Positions 8,223-18,076 of a stretch of 64,000 nt of DNA are shown piece by piece. Position numbers and translations under genes: made by a program. Positions within the stretch are counted from its first letter, which is position 1. Every line of letters begins with the position of its first letter. Below the pieces are notes generated by a model. The model ran no database searches and was not told where the DNA came from. It saw only the letters and a list, made by a program, of their open reading frames with translations. This stretch comes from Roseofilum reptotaenium CS-1145. GTDB taxonomy: Bacteria; Cyanobacteriota; Cyanobacteriia; Cyanobacteriales; Desertifilaceae. The stretch lies in the NCBI RefSeq assembly GCF_028330985.1, contig NZ_JAQMUE010000103.1, positions 1 through 64,000 of the forward strand, in the 5' to 3' direction.

Positions 8223-9623
8223 CTATAACGGAATCATATGGCTGTAGGAAGTTAGGAGTTCATCACTCGATAAGTTAGCACTTTCTTCTTGGGGACTCCA
8301 CAGTAATTCAAACACGAGGAGATAGTCGGGAGAAATAGCACCTAAACGTCCTAATACTTCTCTTAAAGATTCTGGAGTTTGGATATCCTTAAATAGAGGT
8401 TGATCGTCGGCGGTTCCCACTAGGAAGGTGACGACGACATAAGAACCGGGAGTGGAGAATTCCTGACTTAAAGCGGCGAGTTTTTCTTGGACTGCACCGT
8501 TAACATTCACTAAGGTTTCGGAGGTGAATTTACTCCTTTCCTCTAGAGAGAGTTGTTCAAATAACTGTTGTGCTTCTTCGCGAGAGTTAACGGTTTGAGA
8601 ACTGGAAGAAACATAACACCAGCGATCGCTCCTTCGCATGAGAGCCAATGCTCCCTCTTGCAACATATCTATCAATCCCTCTGGCGTTTCGGTATCCCCA
8701 TTGAACGTTAACTGAGTTAACTGCTGTTGAAGATCGCCTTCTGGAGCCAACAGAGCCACTTGTAACTTACTCACCGTCACAATATCATTGTCCAACTCAT
8801 TACCAGGAGAACGACGAGTGAAAATTAAATAAGCAATAAATACAACGCCCCCAATAATGAGCAACCACAGCACAAAGCCCATCCAGTTGGCTCGCGAATG
8901 ATGATGACTGGCATAAGCGCCACTCCTGCCCGGGTCGGGCCTGCGATGCCGATGAGGAGGAGGAGGGGCATGATTTAAGGGCTGATGTGGTTCTAGATGG
9001 CTACCAGGAGGTGGTGGTTCAGGAGAATGAGGGGGGGGATCGGTTCTGGGAACAACATCCTCAGCAGGGCGGCGATCGCCCGATATGGGCACAGGAACAG
9101 GAACGGGAATAACCGGTCTTGGGGGAGGTGGTGCAGCATGACCTGGAGGAGGAGGTGGTGGTGGAGCAGAATGCAGTGGAGGGGGCGGGGGGGCAAACGA
9201 TCCCCCCCGTATCCGTCCCCCTGTACTATTGCTATTGGAAGAATTTGGGGCAACTGAAGGTCTAGGCTGAGAACGAGGCGTTGAGGTTGGAGATTTCTGT
9301 AGAGACGGTGTAGAACTTGATGAACTGCCAGAGCGGTTAGTAGAACTGCTCGAACTACCTGAAGACCGAGGGCGTGAAGAACCCCCACTAGCGCTAGAAC
9401 CGCTAGAACGAGAGCGATTACCACCCGATCGCGATCGCCCCCCAGAGCTAGAACCAAACGATCCGCCTCGCGATCGCCCCCCACTCCTTTTCGCCACTGC
9501 TTCCGTACCGATCTCAAACTCCGTATTCAGCAATGATGCAGATACCGAAATCGGAACCCCTTGAATCATCAACCACAAGACGATCGTCGTGACCAAAAAC
9601 CTTAAATTAGCATTAAGACGCAT
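8223..9623 (-). CDS. DUF1517 domain-containing membrane protein
   Basis: 466 residues. Seen: an N-terminal hydrophobic signal or anchor (about residues 8-30), a long Ser/Arg/Gly-rich then Pro-rich low-complexity region (about 45-240), a clear membrane helix (about 247-268, FVLWLLIIGGVVFIAYLIF), and a folded domain (about 280-466) that matches DUF1517. Family knowledge: DUF1517 proteins of cyanobacteria and plastids have a similar Gly/Ser-rich head and one membrane segment; function is unknown. The Pro-rich extension is unusually long. Stands alone, with repeats downstream. No signal for a catalytic role was seen. Confidence 0.82.
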   Translation of the reverse strand: MRLNANLRFLVTTIVLWLMIQGVPISVSASLLNTEFEIGTEAVAKRSGGRSRGGSFGSSSGGRSRSGGNRSRSSGSSASGGSSRPRSSGSSSSSTNRSGSSSSSTPSLQKSPTSTPRSQPRPSVAPNSSNSNSTGGRIRGGSFAPPPPPLHSAPPPPPPPGHAAPPPPRPVIPVPVPVPISGDRRPAEDVVPRTDPPPHSPEPPPPGSHLEPHQPLNHAPPPPHRHRRPDPGRSGAYASHHHSRANWMGFVLWLLIIGGVVFIAYLIFTRRSPGNELDNDIVTVSKLQVALLAPEGDLQQQLTQLTFNGDTETPEGLIDMLQEGALALMRRSDRWCYVSSSSQTVNSREEAQQLFEQLSLEERSKFTSETLVNVNGAVQEKLAALSQEFSTPGSYVVVTFLVGTADDQPLFKDIQTPESLREVLGRLGAISPDYLLVFELLWSPQEESANLSSDELLTSYSHMIPL

Positions 9624-9843
9624 CTTAAGCTTATCCTCTGAAGCCCATTACCTCCAGTGTGCCGTTTCCATCCTCCAACTGTCCAATTAAACGCTCAAAA
9701 AGCACTCTAGTAATAGGCAAAAGGGGAAACAGAGCTTTACTCTTTCCTTCAACTGTCGATCAACGCGTTTTTGTATTCACGGTTGCTCCCTTAGAGCAGC
9801 AGACAGTGGTATTGTGTGGTGACACGGCTTAATTTTAACAGTT

Positions 9844-11238
9844 ATGAGTGCAGACCAAGAACAATCTCAGTCTAATTCCTCATCTTTATTAGAAAGGATG
9901 GGTGCATTCTTCCAATGGGAGAGTTTGAATACAAGTTGGCAGACGGAAGTTTTAGCCGGAGCGACGACATTTATTACCATGGCCTATATTTTGGTCGTCA
10001 ATCCTGATATTCTGTCGAACGCCATTTTTTTACAAGAGAGTCGCGATTTATTTGGGGAATTGGTCATTGCTACGGCCTTCTCAGCAGCGATCGCCTCTTT
10101 AATCATGGGATGCTATGCAAAATACCCCTTTGCCCTCGCTCCAGGCATGGGATTGAACGCCTATTTTGCCTTCTCCATTGTCCTCAGACTTGGCATTGAT
10201 TGGCGAGTTGCCTTAACCGCAGTTTTTCTCGAAGGGCTGATTTTTATCGGTTTAACGCTCTCCAATATTCGCGCTCAGATGGTAACGGCCATTCCCGCTT
10301 GTATTAAGCAATCTACCGCTGCTGGAATTGGCTTATTTATTACTTATATTGGACTCAAAAATGGTGGATTAATCGTCGGCGATCAAATCACCATAACCAC
10401 TTTAGGAGAATTAAATAGTCCCGTCACCTTAATGGCTATTTTCGGAATCCTGATTACCTCCGCATTTATGGTACGACGAATTCGGGGAGCGTTGCTATTA
10501 GGAATCTTGGCTACCGCCATTTTAGCCTGGATTTTGGGTGTTGCCCCCTTACCAAGCGGTATTCTCGCCTTTCCCCAATGGCCGAGTGATTTATTCGGTC
10601 AAGCCTTTGTTGGATTGGCAAACCTGAATCAAATCCCCTTTTGGGAACTGTTAGCCATTCTATTTGTTCTCCTATTTGTTGATTTATTTGATACTGTAGG
10701 AACCCTGGCCGGCATTGGCATGAAAGCGGGTTTAATTAATGACCGAGGAGAACTTCCCCGAGCCAGTCAAGCATTTATGGCTGATGCCGTTGGCACGACC
10801 ATGGGCGCAATTTTAGGGACATCAACTGTAACCACTTACATCGAGTCAGCTTCGGGAATTTCCGAGGGAGGGAGATCGGGATTTACCTCCGTGGTTTGTG
10901 CCCTATTGTTTGCACTCTCCATCTTCTTTATTCCCCTGATTTCCGGCATTCCTCCCTTTGCCACTGCACCCGCGTTGGTCATTATTGGCGTGTTGATGAT
11001 GGGCAGTGTACGCTCTATCCATTGGGATGATCCAGCCGAATCTATCCCTTCATTCTTGACATTAGTTTTTATACCTCTTAGTTTCTCGATCGCCGAAGGT
11101 TTGGCGATCGGATTTATCACCTATCCGTTGCTCAAATCCTTTCAAGGTAAAATGCACGAAGTTGCTCCTGCGGTATGGGCGATCGCAGCTATCTTTACTC
11201 TACGGTTTGTGTTAATGGCGCTACAGATTGGAGGGTAA
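9844..11238 (+). CDS. NCS2 family purine (guanine/hypoxanthine) permease, AzgA-like
   Basis: 464 residues with 12-14 hydrophobic segments. Seen: the AzgA-branch start TSWQTEVLAGATTFITMAYILVVNP split over residues 30-54, APGMGLNAYF (about 98-107), and FVDLFDTVGTLAG (about 279-291), the conserved region around the substrate-site acidic residues. These fit the xanthine/adenine/guanine/hypoxanthine proton symporters of the AzgA type rather than the UraA or xanthine branch. Imports purine bases across the plasma membrane. Transcribed divergently from the DUF1517 gene. Exact substrate not determinable from sequence. Confidence 0.88.
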   Translation: MSADQEQSQSNSSSLLERMGAFFQWESLNTSWQTEVLAGATTFITMAYILVVNPDILSNAIFLQESRDLFGELVIATAFSAAIASLIMGCYAKYPFALAPGMGLNAYFAFSIVLRLGIDWRVALTAVFLEGLIFIGLTLSNIRAQMVTAIPACIKQSTAAGIGLFITYIGLKNGGLIVGDQITITTLGELNSPVTLMAIFGILITSAFMVRRIRGALLLGILATAILAWILGVAPLPSGILAFPQWPSDLFGQAFVGLANLNQIPFWELLAILFVLLFVDLFDTVGTLAGIGMKAGLINDRGELPRASQAFMADAVGTTMGAILGTSTVTTYIESASGISEGGRSGFTSVVCALLFALSIFFIPLISGIPPFATAPALVIIGVLMMGSVRSIHWDDPAESIPSFLTLVFIPLSFSIAEGLAIGFITYPLLKSFQGKMHEVAPAVWAIAAIFTLRFVLMALQIGG

Positions 11239-11461
11239 TGCTTGGATGTCCACTCTTTTTAAAAAAATCAATCCATTGTAGTAATTCCCCAGATATAGAA
11301 TACTGGGGGATATACAGCAGAATTGATCCATTAATCCATCTGATCTAAAATAGAGTCATCCTCTATTGAGGTCGGTAATAACTGAAATGCTGGCGATGGC
11401 TTCCCTGCGATCGCCATAACCAATTTTTAACCTAAATTTTGATTAGCTCAAAAGTTAAAGT

Positions 11462-11851
11462 ATGTCTGATTTACCCCCACTTACCGATGAAACCATTTGG
11501 GCAATTGTGGATGAAACCCTAGAAAATAGCCTAGAAGATCAAAGGGTTAATGAATTAGTATGGTATCATTTGGGCTATCGTTATAATTCAGATAACCAAA
11601 CTTGGGATATCAGCCAAGCGAGCGATGATTGGGGTGAAGTTTATCCGGAACCTCCTGATTTTATAGATTCTCGTCCAGCAACCCTAAAGTTAACTCGCTC
11701 TATCCCTCCAGAAAATAAACAACTGCTGAAACAGGAATTAGGATTTAAAGGATATAAAATTGGTGAATTTGGCCCACGACAAACTCGACGAGCAACGATG
11801 GCAAATTGGTTGCTGAGTTATCGGAAACTTCAGCCACCTATCCAATCTTAA
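11462..11851 (+). CDS. DUF1823 family protein
   Basis: 129 residues. Seen: DETIWAIVDETLENS, VNELVWYHLGYRY, and the strongly conserved YPEPPDFIDSRPATLKLTRS-IPPENKQLLKQELGFKGYKIGEFGPRQTRRA region, split over residues 60-110. Family knowledge: this is a compact protein family conserved in cyanobacteria and plant plastids (DUF1823); function is unknown. Stands alone between the purine permease and the multi-PAS kinase. No membrane segment or signal peptide; likely cytosolic. Confidence 0.82.
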   Translation: MSDLPPLTDETIWAIVDETLENSLEDQRVNELVWYHLGYRYNSDNQTWDISQASDDWGEVYPEPPDFIDSRPATLKLTRSIPPENKQLLKQELGFKGYKIGEFGPRQTRRATMANWLLSYRKLQPPIQS

Positions 11852-12030
11852 CATCAGTTTAAGCCTTGTGTCTTGATAGAACGACTGAACTATTTTAATA
11901 CACTTCTTTATTCCTATGGATTGATGTACAAGTTGCCAACTACAGTCCGTTAGAGTTAAGCCTGATTTTTGATTCATACGATAGATCAAGAAAACGAGAG
12001 ACTTGTTACTCAAAATAGGAGAAATTAGTG

Positions 12031-15000
12031 ATGAATAGTTCAGGAAACTTAAACCATCCTCTTCCCAGATCCTCGAGTTTGGCACTCTGTAATCGGTTTA
12101 ACGATTTCTGTTCCTCTCATGTCTGGAGTGATTTGAAGTGTGTGGAAACTAAACTACAAGAAGTCCTTCAAGAAAATCAGAGACTAAAGTATTTACTCAA
12201 TCAAACAGAAGAACGCTACACCCTAGCAATTTCCAGTAGTCAAGTCGGAGTATGGGATTGGAATTTACAGACGAATGAACTGTATATTTCGCCCAACTTA
12301 AAAGGAGTTTTGGGATATCAAGATGAAGAAATTCCCAACTATATCGAGTCTTGGATGGATTTGATTCATCCTGACGATCGAGAGATGACAAAGAAGTCAG
12401 CTCAAGAACACTTAGATGGCTCAACCCCTCTTTATGAAGTTGAACATCGGATCGTCCATAAAGATGGAAGTATTCGCTGGCTGTTAACCCGAGGAATTGC
12501 GTTTCGAGATAGTGAAGGCAAGCCTTATCGCATGGCAGGTACAGATACAGATATCACGTCTCAAAAACAGAGTTCTAATTTAATAAACAGATTGCTAGAT
12601 CGCCTATTAATGGTGATTAAGACGGTGGGAGAAGGTATTACTCTGAGTGATAAAAAGGGACATTTCACGATTTTTAATCCTAAAATGGAAACTCTGACCG
12701 GATATTCTCAAGAAGAAGCGAATAAAGCGAATAACTTCTTAAACTTGTTATATCCGAACCCAGCAGATTTAAAGCGAGTGACTGCTCAGATGAATCAGGT
12801 GCGCGATCGTGGAAAAATAGAGGATGTGGAAACGGTGATTTGCACGAAAAATGGAGAACAGAAAACATTGTTGGTTTCTACCTCTATGATTTGGGAAGAA
12901 GAACGATATTGGTATTTGAGTGTTTATCGAGATATTACCGATCGCAAGCACACAGAAGAAGAATTACGCCACAATAAACGCTTTATTGAACAACTGACTG
13001 ATGCTTCTCCTGAAGTCCTCTACTTGTATGATTTGCAAACGGAGAAAAATATTTATGTTAATCGCTCTCTAGAAAGTGTGCTGGGTTATTCTCCCGAAGA
13101 AGTTCAATCCCAAGGATCGATGTTTTTTACGCAAAATTATCATTCAGATGAATTGGAACATATTGAAACTATACAACAGGAGTGGTTAAGTTTAGCCGAT
13201 GGGGAAGTACAGGAAGTTGAGTATCGGATGCGCCATCGGAATGGGTCTTGGGTGTGGTTGCGATCGCGTAATATGATCTTTAAGCGCAATGCACAAGGAG
13301 TTCCGATTGAAATTTTAGGCACAGCGATTGATATTACCACCCACAAATTAATTGAATTACAACTCTGGGAGAGTGAGGCACGACTACATACGATTATTAA
13401 TAGCGCTTCTGATGGCTTGCTGATTGTGGATCTTCAGGGTGTGATTCAGTTTGTTAATCCCGCAGCAGAAAAATTGTTTAATCGTCCCCTATCTAGTTTA
13501 GTCGATCACGATTTTGGTCAACCCCTAACCGTGGGGAGTGTAACAGAAATTGATTTAATTCAAGGGAAACAAGTGATGGGTGTTGGAGAAATGAGTGTTT
13601 CTCAAACCTATTGGTTGGGCGAACCCGTTTATGTGATCAGTATTCGCGATATTACAGAGCGCAGACAAGCAGAAGAGGCACTCAGAGAAAGTGAAGAACG
13701 GTTTCGTCAATTAGCCGGCAATATTGAGGATGTATTTTGGCTCGCTTCCACCCATCCCTATCGGATCGAATATATGAGTCCTGCGTATGAACAGGTTTGG
13801 GAGAGATCGATCTCAAAAGCCTATGAGCCTAATTTTTCTTGGTTAGAGAGCATTGATCCCCAAGATCGCGATCGCGTCAAAGAAACCTGGGATCGGCAAA
13901 TCCAGGGCGAACATACCTTTTGTGAATATCGAATTCTTTGCCCCAATGGGGAAACTCGATGGATTTGGGATCGAGCCTTTCCCATCGAAGATCAATGGGG
14001 GAATATTGAGCGCGTTGCCGGAATTGCCGAAGATATTACCGATCGCAAACAAGCAGAAGAAGAATTAAAATATCGCCTCAAATTGGAAACTGCCTTATCT
14101 GAAGTGTCCAAATGGCTCACTCGCCATGATACCCTCGATTTTGACGATCTCTTGGGAATTTTAGCCCAAGCTATGGGAGCCAACCGCGTCTATTTAATTC
14201 GCTTGAATTTAGAAGAAACTCAGCTCAGTTTAACCGATGAATGGTGTGATGCTCAGAGTATATCATTTCGCGATCTGCTTCAAGACCTGGATGTGGCTCC
14301 TTTTGTCTGGTGGTTTGAGACTCTGCGTCAACAGGATATGTTGATATTTAATTCCTTTGATGAGCTGCCGGCGATCGCGAAGTTAGAGAAAGCCTATTTA
14401 GAATCGTTGCAGATTGGTTCCCTCTTAGCTGTTCCCATTTGGACAGCATCCGGAAAACTCTGGGGACAGATTACATGTGAGTCTCATTGTCAGAACCCGA
14501 AACAATGGTCTGTCAAAGATAGTCGGATTTTACAGGTGGTAGGGGAAATGCTCTATACCCATACCGCCCGTCAGCAAGCCCAACTCGAGCAACAAGAGTC
14601 AATTTCTCAACAAATCCGCCAACAACAAGAGTTAGCTCGCTCTAACGCCGAATTACAGCAATTTGCTTATGTTGCTTCCCATGATTTACAGGAACCCCTG
14701 CGAGGAGTCGTGAGCTTTAGTCAACTGTTGCAGGAAGATTATGGCAATCTTCTCGATGATGAAGGGCAAAGCTATCTTCACTGTATCCTCAGTGAAGGAC
14801 AACGAATGCAAAGCTTAATCCGAGATTTATTAGCCTTTTCACGGGTGGGAACTCGCGCTCAAGAGAGGCTTCCCACCGATCTTGACAAGGTCTTAGAACA
14901 GGTATGGATTAACTTAAAAGTGGCGATCGAGGAAAGTGGTGCTACGATCACCCATGATCCCTTACCGACAGTCCATGCCGATCGCTCCCAGATGGTACAA

Positions 15001-15315
15001 CTGTGGCAAAATTTATGCAGTAACGCCATTAAGTTTCGCAGCGATCGCCCCCTGAAGATTCATCTTGGCGCTCAACGTCAAGATTGCCAGTGGTTATTTT
15101 GGGTACAAGATAACGGTATTGGTATTGATCCTTATTATGCCGAGCGCATCTTTGTCCTTTTCCAAAGGCTCCATTCCCAAAACGCTTTTCCAGGCACAGG
15201 CATTGGGTTAGCAATCTGCGATAAGATTATTCAACGCCATGGGGGAACGATTTGGGTTGAGTCCCACCTGAACCAGGGAGCGACATTTTATTTTACAATT
15301 GGCGATCGCACCTGA
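12031..15315 (+). CDS. Multi-PAS, GAF sensor histidine kinase
   Basis: About 1094 residues, no membrane segments, so a cytosolic sensor. Domains in order: a short coiled start; five PAS/PAC units (about 55-165, 185-300, 315-435, 440-545, 560-670; several end in DITDRK-type PAC tails); GAF (about 685-840); HisKA with H884 in YVASHDLQEPL; HATPase (N box NLCSNAIKF, DNGIGI, GTGIGLAI). The DLQEPLRG type of HisKA is that of phytochrome-like kinases. ATG at 12031 chosen over GTG at 12028 because AGGAGA sits 8 bases upstream. A response regulator starts 15 bp after the stop and is its likely partner. The ligand is unknown. Confidence 0.9.
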   Translation: MNSSGNLNHPLPRSSSLALCNRFNDFCSSHVWSDLKCVETKLQEVLQENQRLKYLLNQTEERYTLAISSSQVGVWDWNLQTNELYISPNLKGVLGYQDEEIPNYIESWMDLIHPDDREMTKKSAQEHLDGSTPLYEVEHRIVHKDGSIRWLLTRGIAFRDSEGKPYRMAGTDTDITSQKQSSNLINRLLDRLLMVIKTVGEGITLSDKKGHFTIFNPKMETLTGYSQEEANKANNFLNLLYPNPADLKRVTAQMNQVRDRGKIEDVETVICTKNGEQKTLLVSTSMIWEEERYWYLSVYRDITDRKHTEEELRHNKRFIEQLTDASPEVLYLYDLQTEKNIYVNRSLESVLGYSPEEVQSQGSMFFTQNYHSDELEHIETIQQEWLSLADGEVQEVEYRMRHRNGSWVWLRSRNMIFKRNAQGVPIEILGTAIDITTHKLIELQLWESEARLHTIINSASDGLLIVDLQGVIQFVNPAAEKLFNRPLSSLVDHDFGQPLTVGSVTEIDLIQGKQVMGVGEMSVSQTYWLGEPVYVISIRDITERRQAEEALRESEERFRQLAGNIEDVFWLASTHPYRIEYMSPAYEQVWERSISKAYEPNFSWLESIDPQDRDRVKETWDRQIQGEHTFCEYRILCPNGETRWIWDRAFPIEDQWGNIERVAGIAEDITDRKQAEEELKYRLKLETALSEVSKWLTRHDTLDFDDLLGILAQAMGANRVYLIRLNLEETQLSLTDEWCDAQSISFRDLLQDLDVAPFVWWFETLRQQDMLIFNSFDELPAIAKLEKAYLESLQIGSLLAVPIWTASGKLWGQITCESHCQNPKQWSVKDSRILQVVGEMLYTHTARQQAQLEQQESISQQIRQQQELARSNAELQQFAYVASHDLQEPLRGVVSFSQLLQEDYGNLLDDEGQSYLHCILSEGQRMQSLIRDLLAFSRVGTRAQERLPTDLDKVLEQVWINLKVAIEESGATITHDPLPTVHADRSQMVQLWQNLCSNAIKFRSDRPLKIHLGAQRQDCQWLFWVQDNGIGIDPYYAERIFVLFQRLHSQNAFPGTGIGLAICDKIIQRHGGTIWVESHLNQGATFYFTIGDRT

Positions 15316-15330
15316 TGGTAATTTTGTACT

Positions 15331-15786
15331 TTGAATTACAGTTCTGAACCCGTCCATATTCTATTGGTCGAAGACTCTCCGAGTCAAGCTGCCTTAACAA
15401 TGCGGGCATTTCGGGAAGGCTCGATGACCTATCAGATCCATGTGGTAGAGACTGGGGAACAGGCGATCGCCTTTTTATATCAGCAGGAACCCTATCAGCA
15501 AAGTCCGCGCCCCCAGATCATACTATTAGACTTCAAGTTACCGACTAAAACGGGCTTAGAAGTCTTAGCGGAAATTAAAGCCGATCTATCTCTGAGGGTA
15601 ATTCCTGTGATCATGTTAAGCAACTCAGAGAATGAAGCTGATATTCTGTCGAGTTACGAAAATTATGCCAATTGTTATCTGAGTAAACCTTCCTCTTTTT
15701 ATCAGTTCCAAGACTTGATTCGCCGAGTAGAAGACTTTTGGTTAACTTCTGTTAAGCTACCTCCCATACCCGGTACGATATTCTAA
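15331..15786 (+). CDS. Single-domain response regulator (Rcp1-like)
   Basis: 151 residues, one receiver domain and no output domain. Seen: the acidic pair in LLVEDSPSQ (near residue 14), phospho-acceptor Asp in ILLDFKLPT (near 70), Ser in MLSNSEN, and the conserved Lys in YLSKPSS. The start is TTG; an in-frame stop lies 12 bases upstream and no earlier ATG or GTG exists. It follows the multi-PAS kinase after 15 bp, the same arrangement as phytochrome Cph1/Rcp1, so it very likely takes phosphate from that kinase. How it signals onward is unknown; the downstream GGDEF protein is one candidate. Confidence 0.9.
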   Translation: MNYSSEPVHILLVEDSPSQAALTMRAFREGSMTYQIHVVETGEQAIAFLYQQEPYQQSPRPQIILLDFKLPTKTGLEVLAEIKADLSLRVIPVIMLSNSENEADILSSYENYANCYLSKPSSFYQFQDLIRRVEDFWLTSVKLPPIPGTIF

Positions 15787-15852
15787 CCTGAGAAGAAAAT
15801 CCCAATCCTACGAATAATCCCTGAGAAGAAAATCCTAATCATGCAAATAATC
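15787..15852. repeat. Tandem 33-bp duplication between two signalling genes
   Basis: Units 15787-15819 and 15820-15852 both start CCTGAGAAGAAAATCC and end ATAATC; they differ at four positions. It fills most of the gap between the response regulator and the diguanylate cyclase and looks like a local slippage duplication. Confidence 0.7.
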
Positions 15853-15960
15853 ACATTGAAGCTACGGTAATTGCAACATCAAGGCAGATCAAAAGGAATC
15901 TCATGTATAATTGTTTCTCAATTAGCCTTTTGTCCTGAAGATAGTCAAGGATTAAGCCTG

Positions 15961-17886
15961 GTGAATCAAGTTATCCTAAATGTACTATTGATTGAAGATA
16001 ATCCTACTGATGTCCGTCTGATTGAAACTTTACTCAGAAGGACACAAGGATGCGATTACCAAATTGATCATGTGGAAACCATGACTGAAGCCATAGAATG
16101 GGTCTTAAAAAATTCTTATGCAGTAATTTTATTAGATTTGTCGTTGCCAGACATCCGAGGCTTAGAGACTTGTCAAGTTATGTATCAAAAAGCGCCTCAT
16201 ATTCCCATCATTGTGCTGACTGGCTTAGAAGATGAAATAACCGCCATATCTGCACTCAAAGTAGGGGCACAGGATTATATTTTTAAGAATGAGTTACGTC
16301 CCAATATGCTGGCCCGTGCCATTCATTATGCAATCAAGCGAAAAGAAACCCTAGAAAAATTACGGCAAAGTGAAGCTCGCTACCGAGGCATTATTGAAGA
16401 TCAAACAGAATTTATTTGTCGATTTTTGGTCGATGGAACCCTTACATTTATTAACCGATCCTTTAGTTTATTTTGCCATCAATCCCCAGACTCCTTAATT
16501 GGCCAGTGTGCTTCCTACAAATTGTTTGCCCAAGACTGGCCTCAACTTCAGACACAACTGAGCCAAATTACCCCCAAAAGTCCCACCATTACCCTAGAAT
16601 TCCCCATCCTTGGCCATGCCCCTCATCTGATTTGGCAGTCTTGGACGATTCGAGGGATTTTTACGTCCCAGAATACTCTAGTGGAATATCAGGCAGTAGG
16701 TCGAGATATTACCCACACCAAAAAAGCAGAATTGATTTTAAGAAAACAAGCCCAACAGGAAAAAATTTTTAGTATTATCACCCAAAAAATTCGCCAATCC
16801 CTTAATTTAGAGGAGATCTTAAAAACTACGGTTCAGGAAGTCCAGCAACTGCTGCAAGTAGATCGAGTGTTAATCTATGGTTTACACCCGGAACCGCAGT
16901 TAAGTGTTTTGATGGAGTCAGTCGCTCCTGATTGTACTTCAGTTTTAGGAGAAATCATTGAGGAAGTGAACCTCGAAGAAATTCTCGATTGGGGGTCAGA
17001 ATCGGAGTTAAAACTGGGGGTAATTGAAGAAATTTTACCCCCAGCTCGTTCTGCATTTCAAGAAAAGTTACATCAATGGCAGGTTAAATCCCAATTGGTG
17101 ATTCAAATTAAGTGCTTTGAGTTACTCACACCCGATCAAGATGTGGGGATAAAATTACCAGAAGAATTACGGCAAAAAACACCCGAATCGCTGTGGGGGC
17201 TTTTGGCCTTACAGGATTGTCGATCGCCGCGTACGTGGCCAGAAGATCAACTAGAACTGCTAAGAAAAATTACCCATCAGGTGGCGATCGCTATCCGTCA
17301 AGGACAACTGTATCAACAATTAGCTCAAACCAATCGGGTCCTTCAACAAATGGCTACCCTAGACGGCTTAACAGGTATTGCCAATCGGCGATGCTTCGAT
17401 CAATACTTAGCGGTGGAATGGCGCAGACTTGCCCGTGAAGGAACTCCCCTCTCCGTTATCCTATGTGATGTCGATTATTTCAAACTCTATAATGATACCT
17501 ATGGCCATCAAGCTGGAGATGATTGCTTACGGAAAGTTGCCCAGGCGATCGCCTCATCAGCCCAACGTCCAGCCGATTTAGTCGCTCGCTATGGTGGGGA
17601 AGAATTTGTGGTGCTTCTCCCCAACACTCCCTTAGATGGTGCTCTAGAAGTCGCTGACAAAATTCAGGAAGAGATTCAGGATCGAGAAATTGAGCATCTC
17701 GCTTCCCCAATTCGATCGAACTTAACGTTATCTCTAGGAGTCGCGTGCCAAACTCCTCGATTAGACATGGAACCCTATCAGCTACTGATCAATGCCGATG
17801 AAGCTCTCTATCAATCTAAAGCTCAGGGGCGCAATACCATTCAGACCCATGGATTAAGCTTGGATAATCACTCAAGATTAGTGTAG
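15961..17886 (+). CDS. REC-PAS-GAF-GGDEF diguanylate cyclase
   Basis: About 642 residues from GTG 15961. The frame is open to a TTG at 15871, but the receiver domain begins immediately after the GTG. Domains: receiver (about 5-125; LLDLSLPD phospho-site), PAS (about 145-260), GAF (about 275-450), GGDEF (about 480-635). The active-site motif is intact (GGEEF, 545-549) and the inhibitory I-site RxxD is present (RPAD, 536-539), so it should make cyclic di-GMP and be product-inhibited. No EAL domain. Position after the kinase/Rcp pair suggests its receiver is phosphorylated in the same pathway. Cytosolic. Confidence 0.88.
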   Translation: MNQVILNVLLIEDNPTDVRLIETLLRRTQGCDYQIDHVETMTEAIEWVLKNSYAVILLDLSLPDIRGLETCQVMYQKAPHIPIIVLTGLEDEITAISALKVGAQDYIFKNELRPNMLARAIHYAIKRKETLEKLRQSEARYRGIIEDQTEFICRFLVDGTLTFINRSFSLFCHQSPDSLIGQCASYKLFAQDWPQLQTQLSQITPKSPTITLEFPILGHAPHLIWQSWTIRGIFTSQNTLVEYQAVGRDITHTKKAELILRKQAQQEKIFSIITQKIRQSLNLEEILKTTVQEVQQLLQVDRVLIYGLHPEPQLSVLMESVAPDCTSVLGEIIEEVNLEEILDWGSESELKLGVIEEILPPARSAFQEKLHQWQVKSQLVIQIKCFELLTPDQDVGIKLPEELRQKTPESLWGLLALQDCRSPRTWPEDQLELLRKITHQVAIAIRQGQLYQQLAQTNRVLQQMATLDGLTGIANRRCFDQYLAVEWRRLAREGTPLSVILCDVDYFKLYNDTYGHQAGDDCLRKVAQAIASSAQRPADLVARYGGEEFVVLLPNTPLDGALEVADKIQEEIQDREIEHLASPIRSNLTLSLGVACQTPRLDMEPYQLLINADEALYQSKAQGRNTIQTHGLSLDNHSRLV

Positions 17887-17888
17887 AC

Positions 17889-17918
17889 TTTCATCAATTT
17901 TCATCAATTTTCATCAAT
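17889..17918. repeat. Three direct copies of TTTCATCAAT
   Basis: Exact 10-base units at 17889, 17899 and 17909, just after the diguanylate cyclase stop. They could bind a regulator or be simple slippage; nothing else supports either. Confidence 0.6.
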
Positions 17919-18076
17919 TCAGGTATGATTCTCTTGAAGGTGCATCTAGACCATAAACTTCTTCCAGAAGTCAGGCAAAAGGCAATAAGCACAAATCGCA
18001 ATAGTCATAAGACTCTATGATTGCTGCATGGCTATACTCGCTCTCTAACCCTAAATCTTAAGATGCAAAATCTGAG

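Noticed and set aside
8993-9517. Minus-strand 174-codon frame over the DUF1517 gene
   Set aside because: An alternative frame of the Ser/Arg/Pro-rich low-complexity region; the main frame has a signal peptide, membrane helix and DUF1517 domain.
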